From positions 150,814 to 214,813 of the forward strand of contig JANPIX010000032.1 of NCBI GenBank assembly GCA_031425195.1: a stretch of DNA of 64,000 bases, in the 5' to 3' direction. Position 1 is the first letter of the stretch, and each line of letters opens with the position of its first letter. The translations under genes and the position numbers were made by a program. The notes below the pieces were generated by a model that saw nothing but the letters and a program-made list of their open reading frames with translations, was not told the origin of the DNA and made no database searches. Shown here in pieces: positions 39,124 to 47,625 of this stretch. Source of the DNA: JANPIX01 sp031425195. Lineage in GTDB: Bacteria > Pseudomonadota > Alphaproteobacteria > Rhodobacterales > Rhodobacteraceae.

Positions 39124-39360
39124 ATGCCCTGTGTCTTTGTTCAGGTTCGCTGCACGCCGGGCAAGACCTATGCCGTGGCCGACGCCATCTATGACCGCGA
39201 AGTGGTCAGCGAACTTTACTCCACCAGCGGCGAATACGACCTGATCGCCAAGGTCTATGTGCCCGACGATGCCGATGTCGGCCATTATCTGAGCGAACGT
39301 CTGTTCGACATACCCGATATCGTCCGCACCCTGACGACCATGACGTTCAAGGCGTTCTAG
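39124..39360 (+). CDS. Stand-alone Lrp/AsnC ligand-binding (RAM) domain protein
   Basis: A 78-residue protein that is only the C-terminal ligand-binding domain of Lrp/AsnC regulators, without a DNA-binding HTH. The beta-alpha-beta pattern VFVQVRCTPGKTYAVADAIYDREVVSELYSTSGEYDLIAKVYV (outline) ends in the effector motif with IVRTLTTMTFKAF. Such proteins form ring oligomers and may modulate full-length Lrp regulators by co-assembly. AAGGAG lies 7 bases before the ATG. Its stop overlaps the end of the convergent cupin gene by 4 bases. Confidence 0.88.
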   Translation: MPCVFVQVRCTPGKTYAVADAIYDREVVSELYSTSGEYDLIAKVYVPDDADVGHYLSERLFDIPDIVRTLTTMTFKAF

Positions 39361-40481
39361 GCCACGACCTCGGTGTTGAAATTGCCCGGCAGGCTGACTT
39401 CCAGCAGTTCAAGATCATCTGTCGTGTCGCAATAGTGTGTCGCAAACCCCGGCGGAATGACAAAGGCGTCGCCGGGTGACAGGCGGTAGGGGGCTTTGCC
39501 CTCCCCCTCCAGCGTCATCTCGCCCGCCATCACAAAGGTAAACAGGATATCACTGTCATGCCTTGCCCAAGGTGCTGCGGCACCCTTGGGCCGAACCACC
39601 ATCACAGACGCGACGCCCTGCGTATTCGTGTTGATCGTCGTATCGCGCGCCTCAAACCCCGGCAGGCGGAACGGGTGGAACACACCAAGCGTACCCTGAT
39701 TGAACACGAACCGCTGCCCTTGCCATTCGCGTGACGGGCGATGATGCGGTGTGGGCAGAACCATCATGTGGTCAATTTCCGTCACATGCTCGGCCGGCAC
39801 GCCAATCTCCACCACTTCGATCCCGTCACTGGCCAAAAGAACGCGGTGGCGAATCTCGGGCGGCTGAATGAAACAATCGCCGGCATGCAGACGGATCGGG
39901 CCACCCTGATCTTCATACACCACATCGACCCAGCCCTTGATGCAGAAGATCAACTGAAACCCGACCTTGTGGTAATGCACCATATCGGGAACCGGGCCAC
40001 CATCCGGGATACGGATATGGCTGGCGATGATCGCCCCGCCCAGCCGTGACGGCACCAGATCGCGGTAATGCATGCCTGCGCGCCCGATGATCCAGGGTGC
40101 CTGATCGGCAAGCCTGCGCACAACAAAGGCATGTTCGGTTGGCGGTAGCACAAGCGGCGGGTTCAGGTCGTCAATCTCGATCCGGGTGCCGTTCGGTGCT
40201 GTCAGTTCCCGCGCGCCACCGGCGAACCCATCAGGATCATCTGTCAGAATGCGCAGGGTTCCGGGGCTTTCGCTTGCCCCCTTCTGGATCCGCAGACGCA
40301 GGCCATGGCCGGACAGAACCGCAACCTCGGGGTTATCGGCCGGGTAAATACTGTCCAGCCGCATCTTCAGCGTCTTGGTATAGAACGGCAGATCATCGCG
40401 CAGTTCATTGGTGGGCAGACGAATTTCCGCACGCGTCTGGGTCTGCTCGGCCTCCCGCGAGTCGATCCGGCTTTCGGTCAT
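39357..40481 (-). CDS. VOC-like plus double cupin domain protein
   Basis: A 374-residue protein. Residues about 20-105 look like one VOC module (LPFYTKTLKMRLDSIYPADN, VLSGHGLRLRIQKG). Two cupin domains follow: cupin 1 with MVHYHKVGFQLIFCIKGWV and LHAGDCFIQPPEIRHRVL, cupin 2 with ARHDSDILFTFVMAGEM and LSPGDAFVIPPGFATHYC. His residues suited to bind a metal are present in cupin 1 (HYH, H of IRH) and partly in cupin 2. A dioxygenase or isomerase role is possible; not assigned. AGGGG precedes ATG 40481. It is divergent from maeB. Confidence 0.8.
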   Translation of the reverse strand: MTESRIDSREAEQTQTRAEIRLPTNELRDDLPFYTKTLKMRLDSIYPADNPEVAVLSGHGLRLRIQKGASESPGTLRILTDDPDGFAGGARELTAPNGTRIEIDDLNPPLVLPPTEHAFVVRRLADQAPWIIGRAGMHYRDLVPSRLGGAIIASHIRIPDGGPVPDMVHYHKVGFQLIFCIKGWVDVVYEDQGGPIRLHAGDCFIQPPEIRHRVLLASDGIEVVEIGVPAEHVTEIDHMMVLPTPHHRPSREWQGQRFVFNQGTLGVFHPFRLPGFEARDTTINTNTQGVASVMVVRPKGAAAPWARHDSDILFTFVMAGEMTLEGEGKAPYRLSPGDAFVIPPGFATHYCDTTDDLELLEVSLPGNFNTEVVA

Positions 40482-40616
40482 TGTCTTGCCCCTTTGTTTC
40501 GGGGCAGAGTGTGCCGCAAATGCGGGATTTGCAAGGTTTCCCGCAAACAAGATTGCGCGCCTGAATGGCGTGAAAAAAATATGGTTTAGCCTTGAACTAT
40601 ATTTTGGGGGGGTGAC

Positions 40617-42896
40617 ATGGACGAGGCGCGCAATGACAACGTCAAACAGGCGGCCCTGGATTACCACGAATTTCCAAAGCCCGGTAAACTGGAAATCCGC
40701 GCCACAAAGCCGCTGGCCAATGGCGGTGATCTGGCCCGCGCCTACAGCCCCGGCGTGGCCGAGGCTTGTCTCGAAATCAAGGCCGATCCCACCACGGCAA
40801 GCCGATATACCGGGCGCGGCAATCTTGTTGCCGTGGTGACGAACGGCACGGCGGTGCTTGGTCTGGGAAACATCGGCCCGCTGGCGTCAAAGCCGGTGAT
40901 GGAAGGCAAGGCCGTGCTGTTCAAGAAGTTCGCCAACATCGATTGCTTTGACATCGAACTCAACGAACCCGATCCTGTGCGCCTTGCTGAAATCGTCTGC
41001 GCCCTTGAACCCACCTTCGGCGCGATCAATCTGGAAGATATCAAGGCCCCCGACTGTTTCATCGTCGAAAAACTGTGCCGCGAACGGATGCGAATTCCGG
41101 TCTTTCATGATGACCAGCACGGGACGGCGATCGTGGTCGGTGCGGCGGCAACCAATGCGCTGCACGTCGCAGGCAAACGGTTCGAAGATATCCGCATTGT
41201 CAGCACAGGCGGCGGCGCGGCGGGGATTGCCTGCCTCAACATGCTACTGAAACTGGGGGTGCGGCGCGAAAACATCTGGCTTTGCGACATTCACGGCCTT
41301 GTTCACGTCGGGCGCGATGTGGACATGAACCCGGAAAAGGCTGCCTTTGCGCAAGCCTCCGACAAACGGACCCTGGCAGAAGTGATCGACGGTGCGGATC
41401 TTTTCCTTGGCCTGTCGGCCCCGGGGATCCTTACCCCCGACATGGTGCTGCGGATGGCCCCCCGGCCCATTATCTTTGCACTGGCCAATCCCACGCCCGA
41501 AATTCTGCCCGATGCCGTGCGCGCGGTTGTGCCAGACGCAATCGTGGCCACCGGGCGCAGCGATTTTCCCAATCAGGTCAACAATGTCCTGTGTTTCCCC
41601 TTCATTTTCCGGGGCGCACTGGACGTCGGCGCGACCGAGATCAATGACGCCATGCAGCTTGCCTGCATCGACGGCATCGCAGCCTTGGCCCGCGCCACGA
41701 CAAGCGCCGAGGCTGCTGCCGCCTACCACGGTGAAACGCTGACATTCGGCGCGGATTACCTGATCCCGAAACCCTTTGACCCAAGGCTGATCGGCGTTGT
41801 CGCCCATGCCGTCGCACGCGCGGCCATGGACACGGGTGTCGCAACCCGGCCCATCAAAGACATGGTGGCCTATCGCAGCAAACTTGACGGGTCGGTTTTC
41901 AAGTCCGCCCTCATCATGAAGCCGGTCTTCGATGCCTCTGCCCTGTCCGCCCGCCGGATCGTCTTCGCGGAAGGCGAAGACGAACGGGTGCTGCGCTGTG
42001 CCAACGCGATGCTCGAAGAAACGACCGACAAGCCCATTCTGATCGGCCGGCCCGACGTCATTGTCGCGCGGGCGGAACGCGCGGGCCTGCCCATTCGCCC
42101 GGACCGTGATTTCGAGATTGTGAACCCCGAAAACGACCACCGCTATCGCGACTATTGGGGCGCGTACCACGAATTGATGCAGCGCCGTGGCGTGACCCCC
42201 GATATCGCCCGTGCCGTGATGCGTACCAACAGCACCGCGATTGCGGCAATCGCCGTGCATCGCGGTGACGCCGACAGCATGATTTGCGGCACCTTTGGCC
42301 AGTATCTTTGGCACCTGAACTATGTCGAACAAGTGCTGGCGCAGGGCGGATTGACCCCGCAAGGCGCGCTCAGCCTGATGATCCTGGAAGACGGGCCGCT
42401 GTTCATCGCGGACACGCAGGTCAATGCCGTGCCGTCCCCGGAACAGATTGCACAAACCATCATCGGCGCTGCCCGTCACGCCCGGCGGTTTGGCGTCAAA
42501 CCCGCCGTGGCCCTGTGCGCCCATTCCAACTTTGGCAACCTCGACACCGACTCTGGCCGCCGCATGCGCGCGGCGCTGGCGATCCTTGACAACAAGGGCG
42601 TCGATTTCGTCTACGAAGGTGAGATGAGCGCGGATGCCGCACTCGATCCTGAACTGCGCGCCCGCATCTTTCCGGCCAGCCGGATGCAGGGGGCGGCAAA
42701 CATTCTGGTGTTCGGCTATTCCGACGCGGCCTCGGCGGCGCGCAACATGCTGCGGTTCAAGGCGGGTGGGCTTGAGGTCGGGCCGATCCTGATGGGGATG
42801 GGCAACCGGGCACACATCGTCACCCCGTCGATCACCACGCGGGGTCTTTTGAACATTGCCGCGTTGGCGGGAACGCCCGTCGGACACTACGGATGA
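40617..42896 (+). CDS. maeB: NADP-dependent malic enzyme (MaeB type)
   Basis: A 759-residue bifunctional-looking protein: malic enzyme N-terminal and NAD(P)-binding domains (about residues 15-410; YSPGVAEACLEI, FHDDQHGTAIVVGAA, STGGGAAGIACLNML) fused to a phosphotransacetylase-like domain (about 430-755). It decarboxylates malate to pyruvate with NADP+; the PTA domain is usually regulatory, binding acetyl-CoA, rather than catalytic. GGGGGGGTGA precedes the ATG. The length matches MaeB of E. coli. It fits with ccrA in a metabolism running on acetate and C4 acids. Confidence 0.96.
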   Translation: MDEARNDNVKQAALDYHEFPKPGKLEIRATKPLANGGDLARAYSPGVAEACLEIKADPTTASRYTGRGNLVAVVTNGTAVLGLGNIGPLASKPVMEGKAVLFKKFANIDCFDIELNEPDPVRLAEIVCALEPTFGAINLEDIKAPDCFIVEKLCRERMRIPVFHDDQHGTAIVVGAAATNALHVAGKRFEDIRIVSTGGGAAGIACLNMLLKLGVRRENIWLCDIHGLVHVGRDVDMNPEKAAFAQASDKRTLAEVIDGADLFLGLSAPGILTPDMVLRMAPRPIIFALANPTPEILPDAVRAVVPDAIVATGRSDFPNQVNNVLCFPFIFRGALDVGATEINDAMQLACIDGIAALARATTSAEAAAAYHGETLTFGADYLIPKPFDPRLIGVVAHAVARAAMDTGVATRPIKDMVAYRSKLDGSVFKSALIMKPVFDASALSARRIVFAEGEDERVLRCANAMLEETTDKPILIGRPDVIVARAERAGLPIRPDRDFEIVNPENDHRYRDYWGAYHELMQRRGVTPDIARAVMRTNSTAIAAIAVHRGDADSMICGTFGQYLWHLNYVEQVLAQGGLTPQGALSLMILEDGPLFIADTQVNAVPSPEQIAQTIIGAARHARRFGVKPAVALCAHSNFGNLDTDSGRRMRAALAILDNKGVDFVYEGEMSADAALDPELRARIFPASRMQGAANILVFGYSDAASAARNMLRFKAGGLEVGPILMGMGNRAHIVTPSITTRGLLNIAALAGTPVGHYG

Positions 42897-42899
42897 CAT

Positions 42900-42927
42900 G
42901 AAAAAGAGGGCGGCTGTGACGCCGCCC
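42900..42927 (-). terminator. Rho-independent terminator of the PilJ-N protein gene
   Basis: A 7-bp stem GGGCGGC/GCCGCCC (42908-42914 with 42921-42927); on the minus strand it is followed by TCTTTTT. It also lies 3-30 bases after the maeB stop on the other strand. Confidence 0.8.
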
Positions 42928-42947
42928 CCCTGCCGTCCTGAACAATC

Positions 42948-43883
42948 TCAGATGCCGAACTTGCTCGACTTGACGTATTGCACCGAAACATCGCGGAACG
43001 TTTTGTACAGCACGTCAAGGCGATTGTAGATATCGACCGAGGCCGCCTGATCAACCGAATCCGGCCCCGTGACCTTGGCGATCTCCGCCTTGACCGCTTC
43101 CCATTCCGTTGTCGCCTGTTCCAGGGCGGCCTTGATTTCCGGCGTCGGTGGGGCAATGACGCCCGCCGCTTCCAGCCCGTTGCGCAGGGCGTTCAGTGAC
43201 GCGTCAAACAGGCGGGCGGCGTTCTTCAACCGCTCTTTCTTGCCCAGCACGTCGTTGCCTGTGTTGATGCCGCAAACTTCCTTCGCCATTTGCTGCGACA
43301 AAGCCATTTCCCGTGCCGCAATATCGAGCGTCAGGGCATGCGATTGCAGCAGGTCCGGCGGGATCGCATATTCGGCCACCAGTTCACCCACCAGATACTT
43401 GCTGGCGTGCATCAGGTTCAGGTTCTGCCGCGCCACGAAAGCCCAGCCTTCATCGGGTGCGCTGCCGTCAATCACCTGCATGGCCGCAACATTGAAAGGC
43501 TCCCATTGCAGGCTGATCCCGCGAATGCCCGACAATATCTTGCGGGCTTCTTCCGGTCGGGTGATGCCAAGGTTTGCATCGCCCTTTTCCAACGCGGCGA
43601 TCAACGTCGCGAATTCGGCAAGGCTTTCTGTCGCCACCGCCTTGAACGCCTCCGCGTCAATCCCCGCCTGGGAATAGCAGGTGGCGGCCGCAACGCGCTG
43701 ACTGATCGCGCGAACCCGCGCTGTCAGGTCGATGCGCTCGGCCCCCTGCATATCCGCGACAGTTGCGGATTCCTGCGCCAGTACCGGCACAGGCATTGCC
43801 AGCACTCCTGCGGCGGCCACAAGGCACGCGGCCAGAAGTGCCTTTGGTCCCGACGTCGTTGGTCTGCGATCAAAGAGTTTCAT
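42948..43883 (-). CDS. Periplasmic protein with PilJ N-terminal-like sensor domains
   Basis: A 311-residue exported protein. A Sec signal ends near VPVLAQE (about residue 36). The mature part is all-helical with two modules of the type IV pili methyl-accepting (PilJ N-terminal) kind: RIDLTARVRAISQRVAAATCYSQAGID and LDIAAREMALSQQMAKEVCGINTGND; both show the RxRxLSQR/MALSQQM-like core. There is no membrane or output domain, so it is a free periplasmic sensor module. ATG 43883 follows GGTGGGG. It lies 128 bases downstream of the PBP-OmpA gene and ends in a terminator. Function unknown. Confidence 0.75.
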   Translation of the reverse strand: MKLFDRRPTTSGPKALLAACLVAAAGVLAMPVPVLAQESATVADMQGAERIDLTARVRAISQRVAAATCYSQAGIDAEAFKAVATESLAEFATLIAALEKGDANLGITRPEEARKILSGIRGISLQWEPFNVAAMQVIDGSAPDEGWAFVARQNLNLMHASKYLVGELVAEYAIPPDLLQSHALTLDIAAREMALSQQMAKEVCGINTGNDVLGKKERLKNAARLFDASLNALRNGLEAAGVIAPPTPEIKAALEQATTEWEAVKAEIAKVTGPDSVDQAASVDIYNRLDVLYKTFRDVSVQYVKSSKFGI

Positions 43884-44011
43884 GAGCCCCACCCTTGCAT
43901 GACGTGACGGATGTGGACCCTGACACATTGCTGCGCCCCCCTGTCCCTGTCGCCGGGGCGACCCATCCACAGTCTGATTATGTTGACGATCCATCTGCAT
44001 CTGAACCCCGC

Positions 44012-45595
44012 TTAGCCTTTGCTGATCCAGGTTTCGACACGACGGTTGATGGACCGGCCGAGATCGGAACTGTTGCACGCGGCAGGCGCGATTTCGCCAA
44101 AGCCGATGGAGCTGAACGTCACATTGGCCAGCCTGTCGCCTGCGAAAGCCTTGATCGCCTGTTCGACCTGCGCCGCGCGGCCTTGCGACAGCGAGCGGTT
44201 TGGTTCGAACTCACCGACTTCGTCCGAAAAGCCGACAAACGTGATGTTCGTGCCTTCGGGCATCGTTTCAAGGTAGGTAACAAGCGTTTCAAGGTCCAAC
44301 TGTCCGCGCGGGTCCAGTTCCGACGAACCTGTGCGGAAACGGAAGGTGGATGACAGACGGTCTGCCCCTTCCATGGCCGCCAGCAATTCGCCGATGACCT
44401 TTTTCTCGAACGCTTTGGCGTCGGAATTCATCAGGCTGACGGCGCGCGGGCTTGCCATGTCATTGGCTTGCCGCTCTACGCCCAGATCGATGAACCCGGC
44501 TTGCTGGATCACCGCACTGGCCGTGGGCGACTTGGCAAATTCAAGGAAGTTCTTGGCAAGTTCGCTGTCCAGATCGCCCCGGTTGTAAAGATACAGGCGG
44601 CGGAACAGCGCGTATTCTTCGGTTTTCACCGAAAACGCGTCCGGCGTCGTGCCAATGCCGCACTCGCTGATCAGGGTCAGCGGCTTTTGCCCGCGCTGGA
44701 AAGCAAAGCCCACGAACGCAATGGCGCCGGGGTTGTCGTTGACATAGGCGGCGGCACTGTCGTTGTCAGCCGCAACAAAGGCGGTGTCGGCGACTTCAGT
44801 GCCTTCACCAAGAACCCCTGCGCTGAATACGCCGAACGTGCCCACGTCTTCCGTGCGGGTCACAAGGCTGATGGCCAGATCCGGCCCGCCCACCTGTGAC
44901 CAGTTGGTGATTTCGCCCGTGTAGATCTTTTTCAGATCGGCCAGCGTCAGTTCATTGACGGTGTTTTCCGGGTTCACGATCACGACAAGGCTGTCGACTG
45001 CAATGATGTGTTCCTGCGTCGGGTCGATCATGTTGCCTGCGCCGGCACCCTTCAGGGCGCGTGCTTCGTCCGGAAGGATGCGGCGCGATGCCATGCCGAT
45101 CTGGGCCGTGCCATCCAGCAGTTTGACAAAGGCATCGTCCGACGTCGTGGCCGACACAAGATAAGAGCCGATCGCATCGCCAAAGCCTTGTTCACCCACA
45201 AAACTCGCGACGAACTCCCCCTCGACGGCGGCGTTTTCGGTTTTGACTTCGCCATTCAGAAAGGTTGCAAACCCTTCCATCATCAGGGGCATCAGGCCGT
45301 CACCAACTGTGTCAGACCCGGCAATCACGACATCACCTGTCATCGCCGCAACTTGCGGGCAAGCCGCCCCTTCGCAGCGCACGCGGTTGGCGGCGATGCG
45401 CAGGTCACCCAGATCTGTGCGGATGATATAGTTGTCCTCGGCAAAGCTGATGAGATCGCCCACCAGATTCACAGTGCCGTCCGACGATTTCAGCGTCACC
45501 TGATCGGCCCAAGCCGACCCGGCCATCAGTAGCGCTGACAGCATGGCCATTCCTGGCAGGCCAAATTTAACGTGCGGTCCGAATTTTTGTGTCAC
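44012..45595 (-). CDS. Phosphate-type substrate-binding protein fused to OmpA C-terminal domain
   Basis: A 527-residue exported protein with three parts. After a signal peptide (cleavage near AWA-DQ, residue 30) comes a small beta-rich domain with two cysteines (C74, C79), then a PstS-like binding domain (about 85-375; VVIAGSDTVGDGLMPLMMEGF, ELTLADLKKIYTGEITNWSQVGG, NDNPGAIAFVGF), then an OmpA peptidoglycan-binding domain (about 400-527; FVGFSDEVG and INRRVETWI carry the key Asp and Arg). The protein would tether a ligand-binding domain to the cell wall. GTG 45595 has GGAGGGGG upstream. No pstCAB genes are adjacent. A PilJ-N protein gene follows on the same strand. Confidence 0.85.
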   Translation of the reverse strand: MTQKFGPHVKFGLPGMAMLSALLMAGSAWADQVTLKSSDGTVNLVGDLISFAEDNYIIRTDLGDLRIAANRVRCEGAACPQVAAMTGDVVIAGSDTVGDGLMPLMMEGFATFLNGEVKTENAAVEGEFVASFVGEQGFGDAIGSYLVSATTSDDAFVKLLDGTAQIGMASRRILPDEARALKGAGAGNMIDPTQEHIIAVDSLVVIVNPENTVNELTLADLKKIYTGEITNWSQVGGPDLAISLVTRTEDVGTFGVFSAGVLGEGTEVADTAFVAADNDSAAAYVNDNPGAIAFVGFAFQRGQKPLTLISECGIGTTPDAFSVKTEEYALFRRLYLYNRGDLDSELAKNFLEFAKSPTASAVIQQAGFIDLGVERQANDMASPRAVSLMNSDAKAFEKKVIGELLAAMEGADRLSSTFRFRTGSSELDPRGQLDLETLVTYLETMPEGTNITFVGFSDEVGEFEPNRSLSQGRAAQVEQAIKAFAGDRLANVTFSSIGFGEIAPAACNSSDLGRSINRRVETWISKG

Positions 45596-46005
45596 GATAC
45601 CCCCTCCACATGATGCGGATTCCCGATTTTTTACACGCGGCACCAAAACGCTGACCGCACTGGTAATTCACAAAAGCACTTGTTCGCGGAAAGGGTTAAA
45701 ACTTGAATGTGCCCGGACTGTGTCGTGTCTCGGCAACATTAAAGCAATATTGTGTCGATTGGCGCGGGGCCAATCACAATGGATAAGGTGCCGATATCGT
45801 TGAAATTTCGGGGGGCTTTGCCTGTATGCGGCGCATCATGCATCGCCCGGTGCACCCCCGTGCTGCCCGTTTGAATTGCGCCATTTGGGCGTCAACGGCA
45901 ACAATCATGATTCTGGCCGTGTTCAAAACGAATACGGACAGCCGCCCTTGCCCTTGCGATTGTCGCGCTTATTGTCGGCCAAAATCCAAAGGAACAGGCA
46001 TTACT
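45596..46005. other. Divergent intergenic region with a 12-bp bulged inverted repeat
   Basis: A 410-base gap between the PBP-OmpA gene and the aldo/keto reductase gene, more AT-rich than its flanks in the first half. It contains a strong hairpin at 45749-45780: arms of 12 bases, the left carrying a TCG bulge, and a 5-base loop, without a U-tract. Frames reaching upstream from the reductase lack family similarity. No small gene could be supported. Confidence 0.55.
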
Positions 46006-47040
46006 ATGATCACGTTGGGCGCAACCGGACTGGCCGTTTCGCGGCTGTGCCTTGGCACGATGACCTGGGGCACACAAAATACCGAGGCGCAGGCGCACGA
46101 TCAGATTGACCTCGCGTTGGAACACGGGGTCACTTTCTGGGACACCGCCGAAATGTATCCGACCAACCCCGTCAGCGCCGAAACCATCGGTGATACCGAA
46201 GCGATCATCGGCCATTGGTTCGCCAAAGGCGGGCGCGACCGCGTGGTTCTGGCAACCAAGGTCACCGGCAAGGGCAATGCCGCCGTGCGGGATGGCGCGC
46301 CCATCACCGGGGCCACGATGCGCGCCGCACTGGAAGGGTCGCTGCGGCGGTTGCAGACGGATTACGTCGATCTGTACCAACTCCACTGGCCCAACCGGGG
46401 CAGCTATCATTTCCGCCAGATGTGGCGCTATGCCCCCCGGTTCGACGACCCCGCCGCGGTTGTCGCAAACATGGAGGATGTGCTCCACACCGCCGCCGAA
46501 CTGGTCGCAGAAGGCAAGGTGCGCGCCTTTGGCCTGTCGAACGAAAGTGTCTGGGGGGCCGCGAAATGGCGGCAACTGGCCACGCAGGCAGGGCTACCCC
46601 TCATGGCGACCGTGCAGAACGAATATTCACTGCTCTGCCGCCAGTTCGATACCGACTGGGCGGAATTTTCGGTGCTGGAGAACATGCCGTTGCTGGCGTT
46701 TTCGCCTTTGGCCTGCGGTTTGCTGTCGGGAAAATACGCGGGTGGCGTGATCCCGCAGGGCAGTCGCCGCGAAAGAACCCCTGACCTGAGCGGCCGGATC
46801 ACGCCCAACATGTTCGCCGCCGTGAACGCCTATCTGGACGTGGCGGCAGAACATGGCGTCGATCCTTGCCAGATGGCCATTGCGTTCTGCTGCGCGCGGC
46901 CTTTCCCGACCATTCCCATCATCGGGGCCACCACGCTGGATCAACTGCGCGTTAACCTCGGTGCCGCCGACCTCGTGATTTCCGCCGATCTGGCGGCGGC
47001 GATCGACACCGTGCACCGCACCCATCCTGCACCCTATTGA
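46006..47040 (+). CDS. Aldo/keto reductase (Tas-like)
   Basis: A 344-residue AKR resembling E. coli Tas in length and sequence: LGATGLAVSRLCLGTMTWGTQNTEAQAHDQ, FWDTAEMYPTNP with the catalytic Asp and Tyr, VVLATKVTGKG with the Lys, DLYQLHWPNRGSYHF, and PIIGATTLDQLRVNLGA at the cofactor end. The natural substrate is unknown. ATG 46006 is chosen; AAAGGAA is about 13 bases upstream, rather far. The following two genes encode lipoproteins and are probably unrelated. Confidence 0.92.
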   Translation: MITLGATGLAVSRLCLGTMTWGTQNTEAQAHDQIDLALEHGVTFWDTAEMYPTNPVSAETIGDTEAIIGHWFAKGGRDRVVLATKVTGKGNAAVRDGAPITGATMRAALEGSLRRLQTDYVDLYQLHWPNRGSYHFRQMWRYAPRFDDPAAVVANMEDVLHTAAELVAEGKVRAFGLSNESVWGAAKWRQLATQAGLPLMATVQNEYSLLCRQFDTDWAEFSVLENMPLLAFSPLACGLLSGKYAGGVIPQGSRRERTPDLSGRITPNMFAAVNAYLDVAAEHGVDPCQMAIAFCCARPFPTIPIIGATTLDQLRVNLGAADLVISADLAAAIDTVHRTHPAPY

Positions 47041-47097
47041 CGGTTCCAACCGCTTGGGGCCATGTGAGCGAAACCCTTGATCTGGAAAAAGCCGCCC

Positions 47098-47625
47098 ATG
47101 CGCAGATATGTCTGGCTTGCCCTGTGTGGGGTTCTTGCCGCCTGTCAGATGAACAACACAGGCGCGCCCAAGGCGAACGTGATCGCAGGGGACGCTATTG
47201 AGACGACAAGCCTTGATTCTGACACCCCCGTCGCCATCGAAACAGCGCCGCCACTTGCGCCAGATCAGGCCGTTGCAGATGCGCCGCTTGCACCTCTGTC
47301 AGACACGATTGCCGACGCTGAAGCAACCGTCCCAGACGCGGCCGCACCAGAGGCTGAACCCGCCCCGGCAGAACCTGTCGCCATAAAATCCGAATCCCAA
47401 CAACGTTGCGAAGCGCGCGGCGGTGTGTTCGCCAGTGTCGGCGGCGAAGGCGCGCGCGCCTGTGTGCAGCCCACCCGTGACGGCGGAAAATCCTGCCGCC
47501 GCGAAGGCGACTGCGAAGGCCAATGCCTTGCGCGGTCGCAAAGCTGTTCGCCCATCGAACCGCTTTTGGGCTGCAACGATGTCTTGCAGCAGAACGGCGC
47601 AATGGTGACGCTATGCGTGAATTGA
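47098..47625 (+). CDS. Hypothetical lipoprotein with Cys-rich C-terminus
   Basis: A 175-residue protein. The lipoprotein signal has the box LAAC (Cys about residue 16). A low-complexity Ala/Pro/Asp/Glu linker of about 80 residues is followed by a C-terminal module of about 75 residues with many cysteines (QQRCEARGG, ARACVQP, SCRREGDCEGQC, QSCSPIEPLLGCND, VTLCVN), probably disulfide-bonded in the periplasm. This fits a surface-reaching lipoprotein with a small folded head. It overlaps the next lipoprotein gene by 13 bases. Function unknown. Confidence 0.75.
   Translation: MRRYVWLALCGVLAACQMNNTGAPKANVIAGDAIETTSLDSDTPVAIETAPPLAPDQAVADAPLAPLSDTIADAEATVPDAAAPEAEPAPAEPVAIKSESQQRCEARGGVFASVGGEGARACVQPTRDGGKSCRREGDCEGQCLARSQSCSPIEPLLGCNDVLQQNGAMVTLCVN

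Noticed and set aside
45994..46025. A second GGAAC-N17-CGTT (EcfG-like) match
   Set aside because: Its spacer spans the ATG of the aldo/keto reductase, so it could not drive that gene; treated as chance.
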